A stretch of DNA of 64,000 nucleotides, from contig JAIXQD010000020.1 in NCBI GenBank assembly GCA_027485855.1, positions 26,451 through 90,450 on the forward strand. The letters are read 5' to 3'. Positions 17,433 to 27,571 of the stretch are shown piece after piece. Position numbers and translations under genes: made by a program. Within the stretch, counting starts at the first letter, position 1. Every line of letters starts with the position of its first letter. This stretch comes from Rickettsiales bacterium (lineage in GTDB: Bacteria > Pseudomonadota > Alphaproteobacteria > G027485855). Under the pieces are notes generated by a model. The model saw only the letters and a program-made list of their open reading frames with translations, was not told the origin of the DNA and made no database searches.

Positions 17433-17930
17433 ATGAGCCAAAAAGACCAACCACACTATCGCGGCCCGCACCAAATGCCGCGGCTGCTTAATCAGGTGGC
17501 GAAACAAGCTGTCGGCCATGGCTGGCAAGATTACGGCACGCTTTTGCAACATTGGCGCGAGATTATGGGTGACGAAATCGCCCCACACACAACGCCCATA
17601 AAAATTAGCCTGCCCGCCCGCCGCAGCAGCGACGCCACCCCAGGCACACTACATATCGCCGCCCCCGCCGCCTTGGCCGCACAAATGCAAATGGAAACGC
17701 CAAAATTATTGGCTCGGCTCAATAGCTTTTTTGGCTATCAGGCTTTTGGCCGGCTGGTTTTTGCCCCCAGCACTAAAAAGCTAAACGCCAAAAAGTTAAG
17801 GTCGAATAAAGGATTAGCGCCCAGTTTTGAGCCAATTTCTGAAGATGTCATTAACCAAACTCGCGACATTTTAGATAAAGATGTCAGTGAGGCTCTCGCA
17901 GCTCTCGCCAAAACTCTTAATGCGCGTTAA
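17433..17930 (+). CDS. dciA: DUF721 / DciA-like protein
   Basis: 165 residues from the ATG at 17433. The core LLNQVAKQAVGHGWQDYGTLLQHWREIMGDEIAPHTTPIKIS and the following LHIAAPAALAAQMQMETPKLLARLNSFFGYQAFGRLVF are DUF721 hallmarks. DciA loads the replicative helicase DnaB in bacteria that lack DnaC. Alphaproteobacterial members sit beside mutY and a DsbA-like gene before smc, as here. The C-terminal 50 residues are basic and probably flexible. Confidence 0.85.
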   Translation: MSQKDQPHYRGPHQMPRLLNQVAKQAVGHGWQDYGTLLQHWREIMGDEIAPHTTPIKISLPARRSSDATPGTLHIAAPAALAAQMQMETPKLLARLNSFFGYQAFGRLVFAPSTKKLNAKKLRSNKGLAPSFEPISEDVINQTRDILDKDVSEALAALAKTLNAR

Positions 17931-18000
17931 TATAGTCTTGTCTTATTGAGCCAATTCCGGCACACTTCATCCACAACATCTAGTAGGTCGAGGCCTAAAA

Positions 18001-18699
18001 ATGACCCAAAAAGCCATATCTGTAGCAATGCGAATCGCTTTTGCCGCGCTTTTCCTTATGGCGGCACAAATTATGAACAGCAGCTTAACCTTTGCCGCCG
18101 ATTCAGCGCCCAGCAGCGCCGCAAAACTTGATGAGCGCGTTTTGGGCGATGCCAAAGCCCCAATAACTGTTATTGAATATGCCTCACTGACCTGCAGCCA
18201 CTGCGCCCATTTTCATAACAACACTCTGCCCGAGCTTAAAAAGCTTTATATCGACACCGGCAAGATACGCCTCATTTTCCGTGACTTCCCCAATGATGCC
18301 CGCGCCTTGCTGGCGGCCAAACTCAGCCGCTGCTTATCGCCCACAGCCTATTTTCCTTTTATATCGCTGTTGATGCAGCATCAAAAAGAATGGGCCTTTA
18401 GCAAAACCGAGGCCGAGCTTTATGGCTATGCCTCGCAAGCCGGTCTCTCGCGTGAGGCGGCCAAAGCCTGCGTCGAGCAAAAACCGCTGGAAGATTTTTT
18501 GCTGCAACGTCGCCTAGAGGCCGAACAAAAATATAAAATCACCGGCACGCCGGCCTTTATCATCAATGAGGGGCAAGAAGTTATTAGTGGCTCGCAACCC
18601 GTGCAAAAATTTGCCGCCACCTTCGACCGCCTGCTTGAGAAAAAAGACCCCGCAGCACCCGCACCAACCACTCCCGCCCCTACTCCCACCAAGCCCTAA
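18001..18699 (+). CDS. DsbA-family periplasmic thiol-disulfide oxidoreductase
   Basis: 232 residues. The signal sequence (IAFAALFLMAAQIMNSSLTFAA) is followed by a DsbA/DSBA-like thioredoxin domain with active site C65-S-H-C68 (EYASLTCSHCAHFHNNTLPEL). A cis-Pro loop is present in ITGTPAFIINEGQEVISGSQP. The C-terminal tail is Pro/Ala/Thr-rich (TPAPTPT). It is expected to oxidise or exchange disulfides in exported proteins. A DsbB partner is encoded at 29439-29975. It lies between dciA and smc, a conserved alphaproteobacterial order. Confidence 0.9.
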   Translation: MTQKAISVAMRIAFAALFLMAAQIMNSSLTFAADSAPSSAAKLDERVLGDAKAPITVIEYASLTCSHCAHFHNNTLPELKKLYIDTGKIRLIFRDFPNDARALLAAKLSRCLSPTAYFPFISLLMQHQKEWAFSKTEAELYGYASQAGLSREAAKACVEQKPLEDFLLQRRLEAEQKYKITGTPAFIINEGQEVISGSQPVQKFAATFDRLLEKKDPAAPAPTTPAPTPTKP

Positions 18700-18717
18700 T
18701 CACTCGGAGCTTCACCT

Positions 18718-21700
18718 ATGCAATTTAACAAACTGCGCCTGCACGGATTTAAATCCTTTGTTGAAAATACCGAGCTGGTTATTGAAAGCGGCATGACCGG
18801 CATTATCGGCCCCAATGGCTGCGGCAAATCAAATCTGGTTGAGGCGCTGCGCTGGGTGATGGGCGAAAACTCGCCTAAAAAAATGCGCGGCAGCGAGATG
18901 GATGATGTGATTTTTGGCGGCACCGCCACGCGTCCTGCCCGCAATCTGGCCGAGGTTTCGCTTGAGCTTGATAATAGCCAGCGCACTGCCACCAGCGAGT
19001 TCAATAATAGCGACGAATTATTGGTTAGCCGCAAAATCACCCGTGGCGAAGGCAGCGATTATCGCATTAATGGCAAAGCCAGCCGTCAGCGCGATGTGCA
19101 ATTGCTGTTTGCCGATCAGGCCACGGGCGCACATTCAACCAGCATTGTCAGCCAAGGTCAGGTGGGCGCCATTGTTAATGCCAAGCCCGAAGATCGCCGC
19201 CAAATTTTAGAAGAAGCTGCCGGCATTACTGGCTTGCATAGCCGCCGCCATGAAGCCGAATTGCGCTTGCGTGCGGCCGAGAATAACCTCACCCGCCTTG
19301 AAGATATTTTGCGCGCGCAAGATGGTCAGCTGGCGGCCTTACAGCGTCAGGCCAAACAGGCCAACCGTTATCGCGGCCTCTCTGATCAAATACGTCGTGC
19401 TGAATCTGGCCTGTTACATTTGCGCTGGCAGGAATCCATCAGCGCCGAGGAAACTGCGCTCGCGGCCTTTGCCACAGCCGAGCGCCTTGTGGGCGACCTC
19501 ATGCTGGTGGTCAGCCGCGGCACAACCGAGCGCGTAGAAGCAGCCGCTGGCCTGCCTGAACTACGCAATAGCGAAACCGCAGCCGCGGCCATGGTGCAGC
19601 GTTTGGTTATTCAGCGTGAGCAGCTCGATGACGAAGCCCGCCGTGTGGCCTATGCCACCGAGCAGCAGCAAAATCGCATTGTGCAAGCCGAGCAAGACCA
19701 AGCCCGCGAGCAGCAATTATTGGCCGATGCGCAAGCAGCCATGGCGCGCCTCACGGATGAAGATACGCACATCCGCCAAGAGCAAGAAGCCGAGGGCGAA
19801 GCTTTGCCCGCAGCGCAAGCCGATTTGCTGCAAGCCACGCAAGAAGTGGCCGATAGGGAAAGTGTGTCGGCCAACGCCACCAGCGCGCTCGCCGAAGCTG
19901 AAGCGCAACTGCGCAGCTTTGAGCGCCAAGCCAATGATTTGAGCAATCGCCTTAATCAGCTGCGCACGCGCCTCCACGAGCGCCAGACACAGCGCCAGCA
20001 TTTATTGGCCGATATGGTTGCCAGCGGTGTTGTTGCCGAAGCTGAGGCGGCTGTTTTTACCGCCGAGCAAAATACCGAAAGCGCCAAAACGCAGCATAGC
20101 GCCGCTGAAGCTGCCCGCGCTGCGGCCGAAATGGCGCGCGATGCCGCCCGTATCGATTTTCAAAATAGCGATAGCCAACAACGCAAATTGCGCGCCGAGA
20201 GCGATGCGCTGCAAGAGCTGTTGCAACAAACAGAAAGCAGCCTTGCGCCACTGATGGATGCCGTGCAAGTGCAACCGGGTAGCGAAGCTGCTTTTGCCGC
20301 AGCTTTGGGTGATGCGCTTTCCGCCCCTATCGATGCCAACGGCCAAGAAGGCAGCGCCATTTTCTGGCATGTGCTGCCGGCCTATGATGTGCCGCCTGCT
20401 TTGCCGCAAGGCGCTATCGCTTTATCCAGTTTTATTGAAGCACCCGCCGCCCTTGCCCGCAGCCTGTCACAAATTGGCGTGATCGACAATTCAGCCGATG
20501 GCTTTGCCCTTGCCGCACAATTAAAGCCCGGGCAGATTTTGGTTACGCGTGAGGGCGCCGCCTTCCGCTGGGATGGCCTGACTATTAAAGCCGGTGCGCC
20601 AACGCCTGCGGCGGTGCGCCTTAAGCAGCGCAACCGCTTGCAGCAATGCTTGGCCGAGCTAGACAACGCCAGCAGCGCTGCCAGTGCTGCACAAAATACG
20701 CTCAGTGCGGCAGAGGCCACCCTTGCCAGCGCCATTGAAGCCGAGCGGCAAGCCCGCAAGGCCGAGCAAAATGCCTTTAGCGATCTTGACACACAGCGGC
20801 GTATCTTGGCGCGCTTGGCCGAGCAAGCAGCGGCCCATAATAGCCGCATTGCCAGCCTTGATGAGCAAATTACCCAATTTACCGCCGATGCCGAAAAACT
20901 AGAAGCCGAGCAAGCCGAGCTGGCCTTACAACAAGCGGCCCTGCCCGCTATCGATGCGTTGCGCACGGCCACAGCGCAAGCGCGCGAGGCACTGCATGCT
21001 GCCCGCCAGCTGCAAATGGATAAGCAAAATATTGCCAGCCGCCTTGCCGAAGCCGCCGGCCGTCGCACGCAGCGCTTACAGGCTATCGACACTGAACTGC
21101 AAAATTGGCAGCAGCGTCAAACCGGTGCCACAGCTCGTCTGGCCGATCTTACCTCGCGCTTTGATGAGCTGACGCACGAGCTGCAACGCTTGCAAGCTCG
21201 TCCTGCCAATATTCAGGCCGAAAAAAATGCGGTGCTCTCGCAACTGCAAGAGGCCGAAGCCAAGCGCAGAGCCGCGAGCGATGCGCTGCAATTGGCCGAA
21301 AATACTTTGGCCACGGTCGAGCGCGCCTTGCGCCAAAATGAGGAGGCCCTCACCAGCGCCCGCGAAGATCGTGTGCGCGCCGAGGGTGCGGTTGCCACAG
21401 CGCAAGAGCATATTCGCAATATCACGGCGCGTATTCTTGAAAGGCTTGAGGTTGCGCCCGAGCAAGCCCTAAGCCTCTCTGGTTTTGACAATGCCGAAGA
21501 ACTGCCGCCTGCCGAAAAACTTCAGCGCGATTTTGAGCGCCTGCTCAAAGAGCGCGATAATATGGGCCCGGTTAATCTTTTGGCCGAGCAAGAGGCCACC
21601 GAGCTTGAAGGGCAAATGACCCTCATGAGCAGTGAGCGCGATGATTTAACTGCGGCCATTGCCAAGTTGCGTCATGGCATCAGCGAGCTGAATGGCGAAG

Positions 21701-22197
21701 CCAAAGAGCGCCTGCAAGCCTCGTTTGATATCGTCAATGGCCACTTTAAGCGCCTCTTCACCGAGCTTTTTGGCGGTGGCGAAGCTTATTTACAGCTCAC
21801 CAACCCTGAAGACCCGCTTGAAACCGGCCTTGAGATTTATGCCTCACCACCCGGTAAAAAACTAAGTGTGCTGACCTTGCTTTCGGGCGGTGAAAAAGCT
21901 CTTACGGCCACAGCTTTGCTGTTTGCGGCCTTCCTCACCAACCCATCACCCATTTGCGTACTCGACGAGGTTGATGCGCCACTGGACGAAGCCAATGTTG
22001 AACGCTTCTGTAATGTGGTTGAAGCACTGGCCGCCGAGGGCAAAACCCGCTTTTTAATCATCACCCACCACCGCCTGACCATGGCCCGCATGGACCGGCT
22101 GTTTGGCGTGACGATGGGTGAACGCGGTGTGTCGCAACTCGTGTCGGTCGATCTTGAACAAGCCGAGCAAATTGTCGAGCAAGTGGTTGCGGCTTAA
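18718..22197 (+). CDS. smc: Chromosome partition protein SMC
   Basis: 1159 residues. The N-terminal half-ATPase has Walker A GPNGCGKSN near 31-39 (IIGPNGCGKSNLVEALRWVM). Long coiled coils flank a hinge at about 510-630. The C-terminal half has the ABC signature LSGGEKAL near 1054 and Walker B ICVLDEVDAP near 1080, followed by LIITHHRLTMARMDRLFGVTM. SMC with ScpA/ScpB compacts and separates the chromosome. The coils are unusually Ala/Gln/Glu-rich. It starts 18 bases after the DsbA-like gene. Confidence 0.96.
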   Translation: MQFNKLRLHGFKSFVENTELVIESGMTGIIGPNGCGKSNLVEALRWVMGENSPKKMRGSEMDDVIFGGTATRPARNLAEVSLELDNSQRTATSEFNNSDELLVSRKITRGEGSDYRINGKASRQRDVQLLFADQATGAHSTSIVSQGQVGAIVNAKPEDRRQILEEAAGITGLHSRRHEAELRLRAAENNLTRLEDILRAQDGQLAALQRQAKQANRYRGLSDQIRRAESGLLHLRWQESISAEETALAAFATAERLVGDLMLVVSRGTTERVEAAAGLPELRNSETAAAAMVQRLVIQREQLDDEARRVAYATEQQQNRIVQAEQDQAREQQLLADAQAAMARLTDEDTHIRQEQEAEGEALPAAQADLLQATQEVADRESVSANATSALAEAEAQLRSFERQANDLSNRLNQLRTRLHERQTQRQHLLADMVASGVVAEAEAAVFTAEQNTESAKTQHSAAEAARAAAEMARDAARIDFQNSDSQQRKLRAESDALQELLQQTESSLAPLMDAVQVQPGSEAAFAAALGDALSAPIDANGQEGSAIFWHVLPAYDVPPALPQGAIALSSFIEAPAALARSLSQIGVIDNSADGFALAAQLKPGQILVTREGAAFRWDGLTIKAGAPTPAAVRLKQRNRLQQCLAELDNASSAASAAQNTLSAAEATLASAIEAERQARKAEQNAFSDLDTQRRILARLAEQAAAHNSRIASLDEQITQFTADAEKLEAEQAELALQQAALPAIDALRTATAQAREALHAARQLQMDKQNIASRLAEAAGRRTQRLQAIDTELQNWQQRQTGATARLADLTSRFDELTHELQRLQARPANIQAEKNAVLSQLQEAEAKRRAASDALQLAENTLATVERALRQNEEALTSAREDRVRAEGAVATAQEHIRNITARILERLEVAPEQALSLSGFDNAEELPPAEKLQRDFERLLKERDNMGPVNLLAEQEATELEGQMTLMSSERDDLTAAIAKLRHGISELNGEAKERLQASFDIVNGHFKRLFTELFGGGEAYLQLTNPEDPLETGLEIYASPPGKKLSVLTLLSGGEKALTATALLFAAFLTNPSPICVLDEVDAPLDEANVERFCNVVEALAAEGKTRFLIITHHRLTMARMDRLFGVTMGERGVSQLVSVDLEQAEQIVEQVVAA

Positions 22198-22294
22198 TCA
22201 AGTCATTATGGCGTAATTATTCCGCAACACTTGCAAAAGACCTATCCGCGCTGCTAGGTTGAATGGCTCGTTATGCCCGCAAAGGACCCCCCCA

Positions 22295-22930
22295 ATGACC
22301 CAAAGCCCCAGCCAAATAAAAGCAGGCCAAAATTTGCCGCTCTCGCCCTTTATTTTAGAAGCCATTGAGTTTGCCGCGTTGCGCCATCATGGTCAGGTGC
22401 GCGATAGCGATGTGCCAAAGCCCTATCTCATGCATTTGCTTGATGTCGCCGGCCTTTTGCTGCAAAGCCGTTTTGGCTATGACGAAAAACTGATTATCGG
22501 CGGTATCTTCCACGATATTTTAGAAGATACCAACACCAGCTATGCCGAATTATCGCTGCGCTTTGGTACGGCCATCGCACACCTTGTTGATGAATGCACC
22601 GATGCCAAAGGCCAGGACAAAGCCACGCGCAGGGCTAATCAAATTAAACTGCTGGCGCATAAATCGCCCTATGCCAAGCTTGTTAAACTTGCCGATAAAA
22701 TCAGCAATTGTCGCGACATGGCCTATAGCGGCTGGAGCCCCGATAAACAGCGCGAATATCTTGAATTTAGCGCCAAAGTCGCCGATGTGGCCAAAGGCAT
22801 ATGCCCCACGCTCGATGCTATATGGGATAAAACCTATGCCGATACTTTAGCGCGGCTTGATAACCCTGCGGCAAACAAGCCGCGCAAAGCACCTGCAAAT
22901 AAAAATAACGCCGACCCTCAGCCGCAATAG
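22295..22930 (+). CDS. HD-domain metal hydrolase, MESH1/RelA-SpoT hydrolase-like
   Basis: 211 residues from the ATG at 22295, preceded by AAAGGA 8 bases upstream. The HD pattern is clear: EFAALRHHGQVRD, PYLMHLLDVAGLLL, GGIFHDILEDTNTSYAEL (the HD pair) and LVKLADKISNCRDM. Similarity is to the (p)ppGpp hydrolase half of SpoT and the small MESH1-like enzymes, with no synthetase domain. The likely reaction is hydrolysis of (p)ppGpp or another nucleotide such as NADPH. The C-terminal 25 residues are a polar Asn/Pro/Lys tail. Confidence 0.8.
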   Translation: MTQSPSQIKAGQNLPLSPFILEAIEFAALRHHGQVRDSDVPKPYLMHLLDVAGLLLQSRFGYDEKLIIGGIFHDILEDTNTSYAELSLRFGTAIAHLVDECTDAKGQDKATRRANQIKLLAHKSPYAKLVKLADKISNCRDMAYSGWSPDKQREYLEFSAKVADVAKGICPTLDAIWDKTYADTLARLDNPAANKPRKAPANKNNADPQPQ

Positions 22931-22957
22931 AGTTTTTACTAGGCAAAAAAACCTATA

Positions 22958-24748
22958 TTAAAAATCTTCTGCGGGTAAAGCCATAATCACTTTGCCGCCG
23001 CTTTGTATCGACAGCAAATAGGCATTCACCTGCGGGTAAATCTTGCCAAAGAAAAAGCGCATCGTGTGCAGCTTTGCTTCATAAAAGGCTTTTTCGTCGG
23101 TGGCTTGTGCCAATTTCTCGCTGGCCACAAGGCCCATGCGCAGCCACATATAGCCCAAAGCCACCAAGCCAAACATATTGAGATAATCCATCGCGCCTGC
23201 GGCGGCTTCTTCTGGTTTGCTCAGGCCCTTTTCAGCAATATACATGGTGGCTTGCTGCAATTTTTGCAGACCCTTGCCAAATAACCCTGCCTCTTGTGCC
23301 AAGAGCGGATGCGCTAAATTGGCCTGTGCTAAAGCCGCGGCGGGGTGAAAAAACTGGCGCAGCAAACGCCCCATCGATGTTGGCAATTTACGGCCAATCA
23401 AATCCAGCGCCTGAATGCCATTTGCGCCTTCATAAATTTGCGTAATACGCGCATCGCGCACATATTGCTCCATGCCATAATCGCGCACATAGCCATGACC
23501 ACCAAAAATCTGCACACCAATATTGGTGGCATCAAACCCTCTGTCGGTGAAGACTGATTTAATAATGGGCGTCATCAGTGCCACTAAATCATCGGCTTCG
23601 GCGCGCATGGCGGGGTCGGGGTGTTTTTCGTAAAGGTCAAGATGGTAGCCCACCCATAAACCCAAGGCCCGCGCCCCTTCGCAAAAGGCTTTCATGGTTA
23701 AAAGGTTTTTGCGCACATCAGGGTGCACAATCAGCATATCGGCGGGGGCGGCTGGCTCTTTCGCGCCACTTAAAGCGCGGCCTTGCCGACGGTCTTTGGC
23801 GTAGGCGCGCGCATTTTGGTAACTCACTTCTGCTAAAGCCAGCCCTTGTAAACCCACCGCCAAACGCGCGGCATTCATCATGGTGAACATCGCCTTCATG
23901 CCGGCATGGGGCGCACCCACCAGCCAGCCCTTGGCATTGTCAAAATTCATCACGCAGGTTGATGAGGCTTTAATACCCATTTTATGTTCAATGCTGCCGC
24001 AGCGCACGCCATTAGATGGCCCAACAGTGCCGTCCTCATTTGGCAAAAACTTCGGCACCACAAATAAGCTAATGCCTTTAGTGCCCGCGGGTGCATCGGG
24101 CAATTTAGCTAAAACCAGATGCACGATATTTTGCGTAAGGTCGTGCTCGCCAGCTGAAATAAATATTTTGGTGCCGCTGATAGCAAAAGCCCCATCGGCT
24201 AAAGGCTCGGCCTTGGTGCGAATAAGACCAAGGTCGGTGCCGCAATGGGGCTCGGTGAGGCACATCGTGCCCGACCATTCACCACTAATAATTTTGGGCA
24301 AATAAAGGTCTTTTTGTGCGTCTGTGCCCCACATATGCAAGGCATTAACCGCGCCATGCGACAAGCCGGGATACATGCCAAAGGACAAATTGGCCGAACT
24401 GATAATTTCGCCAATGGCAAAATCTAAAACTTGTGGCGCACCTTGGCCGCCATATTTGGGATCGGCCGAAAGGCCGCACCAGCCCGCATCACGGAACTGC
24501 TGATAGGCCTCTTTAAAGCCTTTAGGCGTGCGCACCACGCCATTTTCATAGTGGCAGCCTTCAGCATCGCCACTTTGATTGAGCGGAAACAACACTTGCT
24601 CGGCCATTTTGGCGGCTTCTTCCAGCACGCTATCTAGCACCTCGGGCGCAAAATCGGCATAGCCGGGCAATTGGCTGAGCGCGGCGCTATCCAAAACCTC
24701 ATGCAGCACAAATCTAAAATCGCGCAATGGCGCCTGATATGTTGGCAT
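22958..24748 (-). CDS. Acyl-CoA dehydrogenase
   Basis: 596 residues from the ATG at 24748, with AGGAG upstream. Family landmarks are MCLTEPHCGTDLGLIRTKAEP (FAD/substrate contact), ISGTKIFISAGEHDL, and the C-terminal QIFGGHGYVRDYGMEQYVRDARI with IYEGANGIQALDLIGRKL. The 600-residue length and the extra C-terminal domain fit the large acyl-CoA dehydrogenases of bacterial beta-oxidation. It is last in an operon with fadA, fadB and an EamA-type transporter; its start overlaps the transporter stop by one base (TGATG). Confidence 0.92.
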   Translation of the reverse strand: MPTYQAPLRDFRFVLHEVLDSAALSQLPGYADFAPEVLDSVLEEAAKMAEQVLFPLNQSGDAEGCHYENGVVRTPKGFKEAYQQFRDAGWCGLSADPKYGGQGAPQVLDFAIGEIISSANLSFGMYPGLSHGAVNALHMWGTDAQKDLYLPKIISGEWSGTMCLTEPHCGTDLGLIRTKAEPLADGAFAISGTKIFISAGEHDLTQNIVHLVLAKLPDAPAGTKGISLFVVPKFLPNEDGTVGPSNGVRCGSIEHKMGIKASSTCVMNFDNAKGWLVGAPHAGMKAMFTMMNAARLAVGLQGLALAEVSYQNARAYAKDRRQGRALSGAKEPAAPADMLIVHPDVRKNLLTMKAFCEGARALGLWVGYHLDLYEKHPDPAMRAEADDLVALMTPIIKSVFTDRGFDATNIGVQIFGGHGYVRDYGMEQYVRDARITQIYEGANGIQALDLIGRKLPTSMGRLLRQFFHPAAALAQANLAHPLLAQEAGLFGKGLQKLQQATMYIAEKGLSKPEEAAAGAMDYLNMFGLVALGYMWLRMGLVASEKLAQATDEKAFYEAKLHTMRFFFGKIYPQVNAYLLSIQSGGKVIMALPAEDF

Positions 24749-25215
24749 CAGTTTGCTCCTTTTAAGCGTCCTAAAATCACCACGGCCGTGCCGGCCAAAA
24801 TAAGCGCGCCACCCACGGCTATCGACCAATCTAATTGCCGCTCGGCCAAAATAAAGTAGGCAAAAATGGGGATAAACAGTGGGTAAGATATTTCAACAAT
24901 CGCCGCATAAGTGGGCGAGATAAATTTTATGGCATAGTTGGTGCAAATACTGCCAAGGCAGAGCGCGGTTATGGCTAAACACGCTAAAAGCAAAACCTGT
25001 TTATTTTCTAGCAGCGGTTTTATATTAACCGGCTCGCCCACCGCAGCGCCAAAGGCCACAAACACCAAAACCTTAGCCGCGCCCCAAACAGCAATATAAG
25101 TGGGCACATTGACCACATCAAAAATGCGCCCCGCCATGGCATAGGCAAAGCCATAAAGCATGGCCGCAATCAGCGGAAACAACAAAATCAGTTTACTTTG
25201 GCCGATGGCGTCCAT
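24748..25215 (-). CDS. Half-size EamA/DMT-type membrane transporter
   Basis: 155 residues with five hydrophobic segments (about 9-28, 38-60, 73-96, 103-122, 130-148). It ends in WSIAVGGALILAGTAVVILGRL, the usual end of an EamA repeat. Ordinary EamA transporters have two such repeats in about 300 residues; this one has a single repeat and would have to form a dimer. The PTYAAIVEISYPLFIPIFAYFIL segment is the conserved heart of the repeat. It is sandwiched in the beta-oxidation operon, so the cargo may be a fatty-acid-related or amphipathic compound; that is inference only. Confidence 0.75.
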   Translation of the reverse strand: MDAIGQSKLILLFPLIAAMLYGFAYAMAGRIFDVVNVPTYIAVWGAAKVLVFVAFGAAVGEPVNIKPLLENKQVLLLACLAITALCLGSICTNYAIKFISPTYAAIVEISYPLFIPIFAYFILAERQLDWSIAVGGALILAGTAVVILGRLKGAN

Positions 25216-25240
25216 GGTTTAGGTCTTTAGTTCCTCAGAT

Positions 25241-27571
25241 TTAATTTCTAAGCGGCTTGCCAGTTTCAAGCATATGCTCCATGCGTGCCACCGACTCTTT
25301 GGTGGCCAGCAACTTCATGAAGCTTTCGCGCTCAAGCTGCAAAATCTGCTCTTCGGTTAAAACTTCGGTGCTGTCATGCTTGCCGCCGGTTAGCACATAG
25401 GCCAAAGCCTTGCTCACCACCACATCATGTGGCGTGGCTTTGCCAATCAGTTTTAAACCCCGCACGGCCAAGGCTAAGGCCGCAGCACCACTGGGCCCCG
25501 GCAAGCGATATTCGGGCTTCACCGGTGGTTTATAATCTGGCATCAGGCTTATTGCTTTGGCTTTGGCATCGGCCAGTTGCCGCGCCCGATTCATGCTAAT
25601 GCCGTCTTGTGGGCGCAAAATCAGCAAATCGCGGGCCTCCTGCGCCGATTTAGACACTTTGGCCGTACCAATTTGCTCAAACATTTGCGCCACGGGTGGC
25701 ATAAAGCCACCTGCCCGCTTATTTTGCGCATAGGCGCGGGCCAGCATTTGCGCACAGCCACCCCACGCTGGCACAATGCCTACGCCCACCTCAACCAGCC
25801 CTGTATAAAGCTCGGCATGGGCTTGCACCGCATCGGCATGCAGCAATATTTCGCAGCCGCCGCCCAAGGCTAAATTATGCGGCGCCACCACCACGGGGAA
25901 TGGCGCATATTTAAGCAACTGATAGGTATTTTGTCCTTCTACCACCATTTGCTCAACCAATGGCGTTGCGGCAATATTAAGCGCAAATAAGGCCTGACCT
26001 AAATTAGCGCCGGCGCTAAAATGTTCGCCATCATTGTAAATCACCAGCGCTTTATATTGCCCCTTGCTCTCGGCCACTATCTGCACGGCTTGTTTCAGCA
26101 AGGCAAAAATGCTGATATCGAGCGAGTTCATCTTGCTATGAAACTCGGCGCATAACACGCCATCGCCAATATCCCATAAGCTGGCCGAGCCATTTTTAGC
26201 CACAGGCTTGCTGGTGCGCTTAATATCGCTGAGCAGCAGCACACCTTCAGGGCGAGCGACAGTCACATAGCCTGCGCCATCAAAAACCTGCAACGCGCCT
26301 GCTTCTACACGGTAAAATGTTTTGCCGCGCACCGCTTGCAGCAAGGGCGGCAGGCTGATATTTTCTTTTTCAAGCGCTGCACACAGCCATTCACTGCCGA
26401 TCGCATCAATTAATTCGAACGGGCCATATTTCCAATTAAAGCCCAAGCGCAAAGCCTCATCAATATCGGCCAATGAGTGGGCGATATCTTTGGCAATTGT
26501 GGCAGCATAAACCAAGCCTTGGCTCAGCACCCGAAAAGCATAGCGCCCGCCCATATCAGGGTAAGATAACAGCGCAACTAAACCTTGCTTTGCGGCATCA
26601 ACACTGGCTAGCGCGGCTTTTTTTACGGGGCGATATTGGCCGGTTTTAAGATCAATCGCTTCTTTGCTTTTTTTGCCACCCTCGGTATTAAGCCGGTAAA
26701 AACCACCCTTGCCTTTGCGGCCGGTATAACCATCGGCCAGCATTTTTTTAATCAGCTCGGGCTCTTGATAAAGCGCGCGATAAGCATCGTTTTGCGGCAA
26801 AGTGGCCAGCAAACTTTTGGCAATGAGCGGCATAAGGTCAAGGCCAACCAAATCGGTTAAGCCAAACACACCGGTTTTGGGCCAGCCAATGGGCTTACTC
26901 AGCACGGCATCGGCTTCTTCAACAGTAAGACCCATTTCAAAAGCGGCATTGATGCCGGCTTGCATAAAAAACACGCCCAAACGATTGGCGATAAACCCAG
27001 GTGTATCGCGGCACAGTACCACGCCCTTGCCTAAATGCTTATCGGCAAAATCGGCCACTGTTTTAAGTGCCTCGGGCCGTGTTTTGCTGCCGCCGACAAT
27101 TTCTAAGAGGCGCATATAGCGCGGCGGATTGAAAAAATGCGTGATGCAAAAATCGGCCGCAAATGTGTCGCTCTGGCCTTGCAGCAGCAAATGCAGCGGG
27201 ATGGTAGAGGTATTGCTTGATACAACCGAACCCGCTTTACGTACCGCATCAATTTTTTGATAGAGCGCGGTTTTAATCTCAATTTTTTCAACGACCGCTT
27301 CAATAATCCAATCGCAATCAGCAAGCTTGCTTAAATCATCATCCAGATTGCCAATGCTCACCAGCTTTGCGGCATTTTTATGCATAAAGGCCGCAGGCTC
27401 GGCCTTGGCTAGTTTTTCCAGCGCGGTTTTGGCAATGATATTACGATCGCGCGCATCGCTTGGCACAATATCAAGCAACAGCACCGGCACACCGGCATTG
27501 GCAATTTGCGCGGCAATTTGGCTGCCCATTAAACCCGCGCCGAGCACGGCGGCTTTTTGAATATGGCTCAT
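25241..27571 (-). CDS. fadB: 3-hydroxyacyl-CoA dehydrogenase / enoyl-CoA hydratase, FadB-like (FadN order)
   Basis: 776 residues. The N-terminal Rossmann domain has GAGLMGSQIAAQIANAGVPV and SSNTSTIPLHLLLQG, then HFFNPPRYMRLLEIVGG and DTPGFIANRLGVFFM. The enoyl-CoA hydratase/isomerase part is C-terminal (DGEHFSAGANLG near 507-518; NLALGGGCEILLHADAVQAH). This dehydrogenase-first order is that of FadN-type enzymes, opposite to E. coli FadB. It performs the second and third steps of beta-oxidation. It directly follows fadA: the fadA stop ends one base before this start. Confidence 0.92.
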   Translation of the reverse strand: MSHIQKAAVLGAGLMGSQIAAQIANAGVPVLLLDIVPSDARDRNIIAKTALEKLAKAEPAAFMHKNAAKLVSIGNLDDDLSKLADCDWIIEAVVEKIEIKTALYQKIDAVRKAGSVVSSNTSTIPLHLLLQGQSDTFAADFCITHFFNPPRYMRLLEIVGGSKTRPEALKTVADFADKHLGKGVVLCRDTPGFIANRLGVFFMQAGINAAFEMGLTVEEADAVLSKPIGWPKTGVFGLTDLVGLDLMPLIAKSLLATLPQNDAYRALYQEPELIKKMLADGYTGRKGKGGFYRLNTEGGKKSKEAIDLKTGQYRPVKKAALASVDAAKQGLVALLSYPDMGGRYAFRVLSQGLVYAATIAKDIAHSLADIDEALRLGFNWKYGPFELIDAIGSEWLCAALEKENISLPPLLQAVRGKTFYRVEAGALQVFDGAGYVTVARPEGVLLLSDIKRTSKPVAKNGSASLWDIGDGVLCAEFHSKMNSLDISIFALLKQAVQIVAESKGQYKALVIYNDGEHFSAGANLGQALFALNIAATPLVEQMVVEGQNTYQLLKYAPFPVVVAPHNLALGGGCEILLHADAVQAHAELYTGLVEVGVGIVPAWGGCAQMLARAYAQNKRAGGFMPPVAQMFEQIGTAKVSKSAQEARDLLILRPQDGISMNRARQLADAKAKAISLMPDYKPPVKPEYRLPGPSGAAALALAVRGLKLIGKATPHDVVVSKALAYVLTGGKHDSTEVLTEEQILQLERESFMKLLATKESVARMEHMLETGKPLRN

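Noticed and set aside
20382..21092. 236-residue Ala/Arg/Ser-rich minus-strand frame inside smc
   Set aside because: It lies fully opposite the smc hinge and coil and has the composition expected from antisense of GCC/GAG-rich codons.
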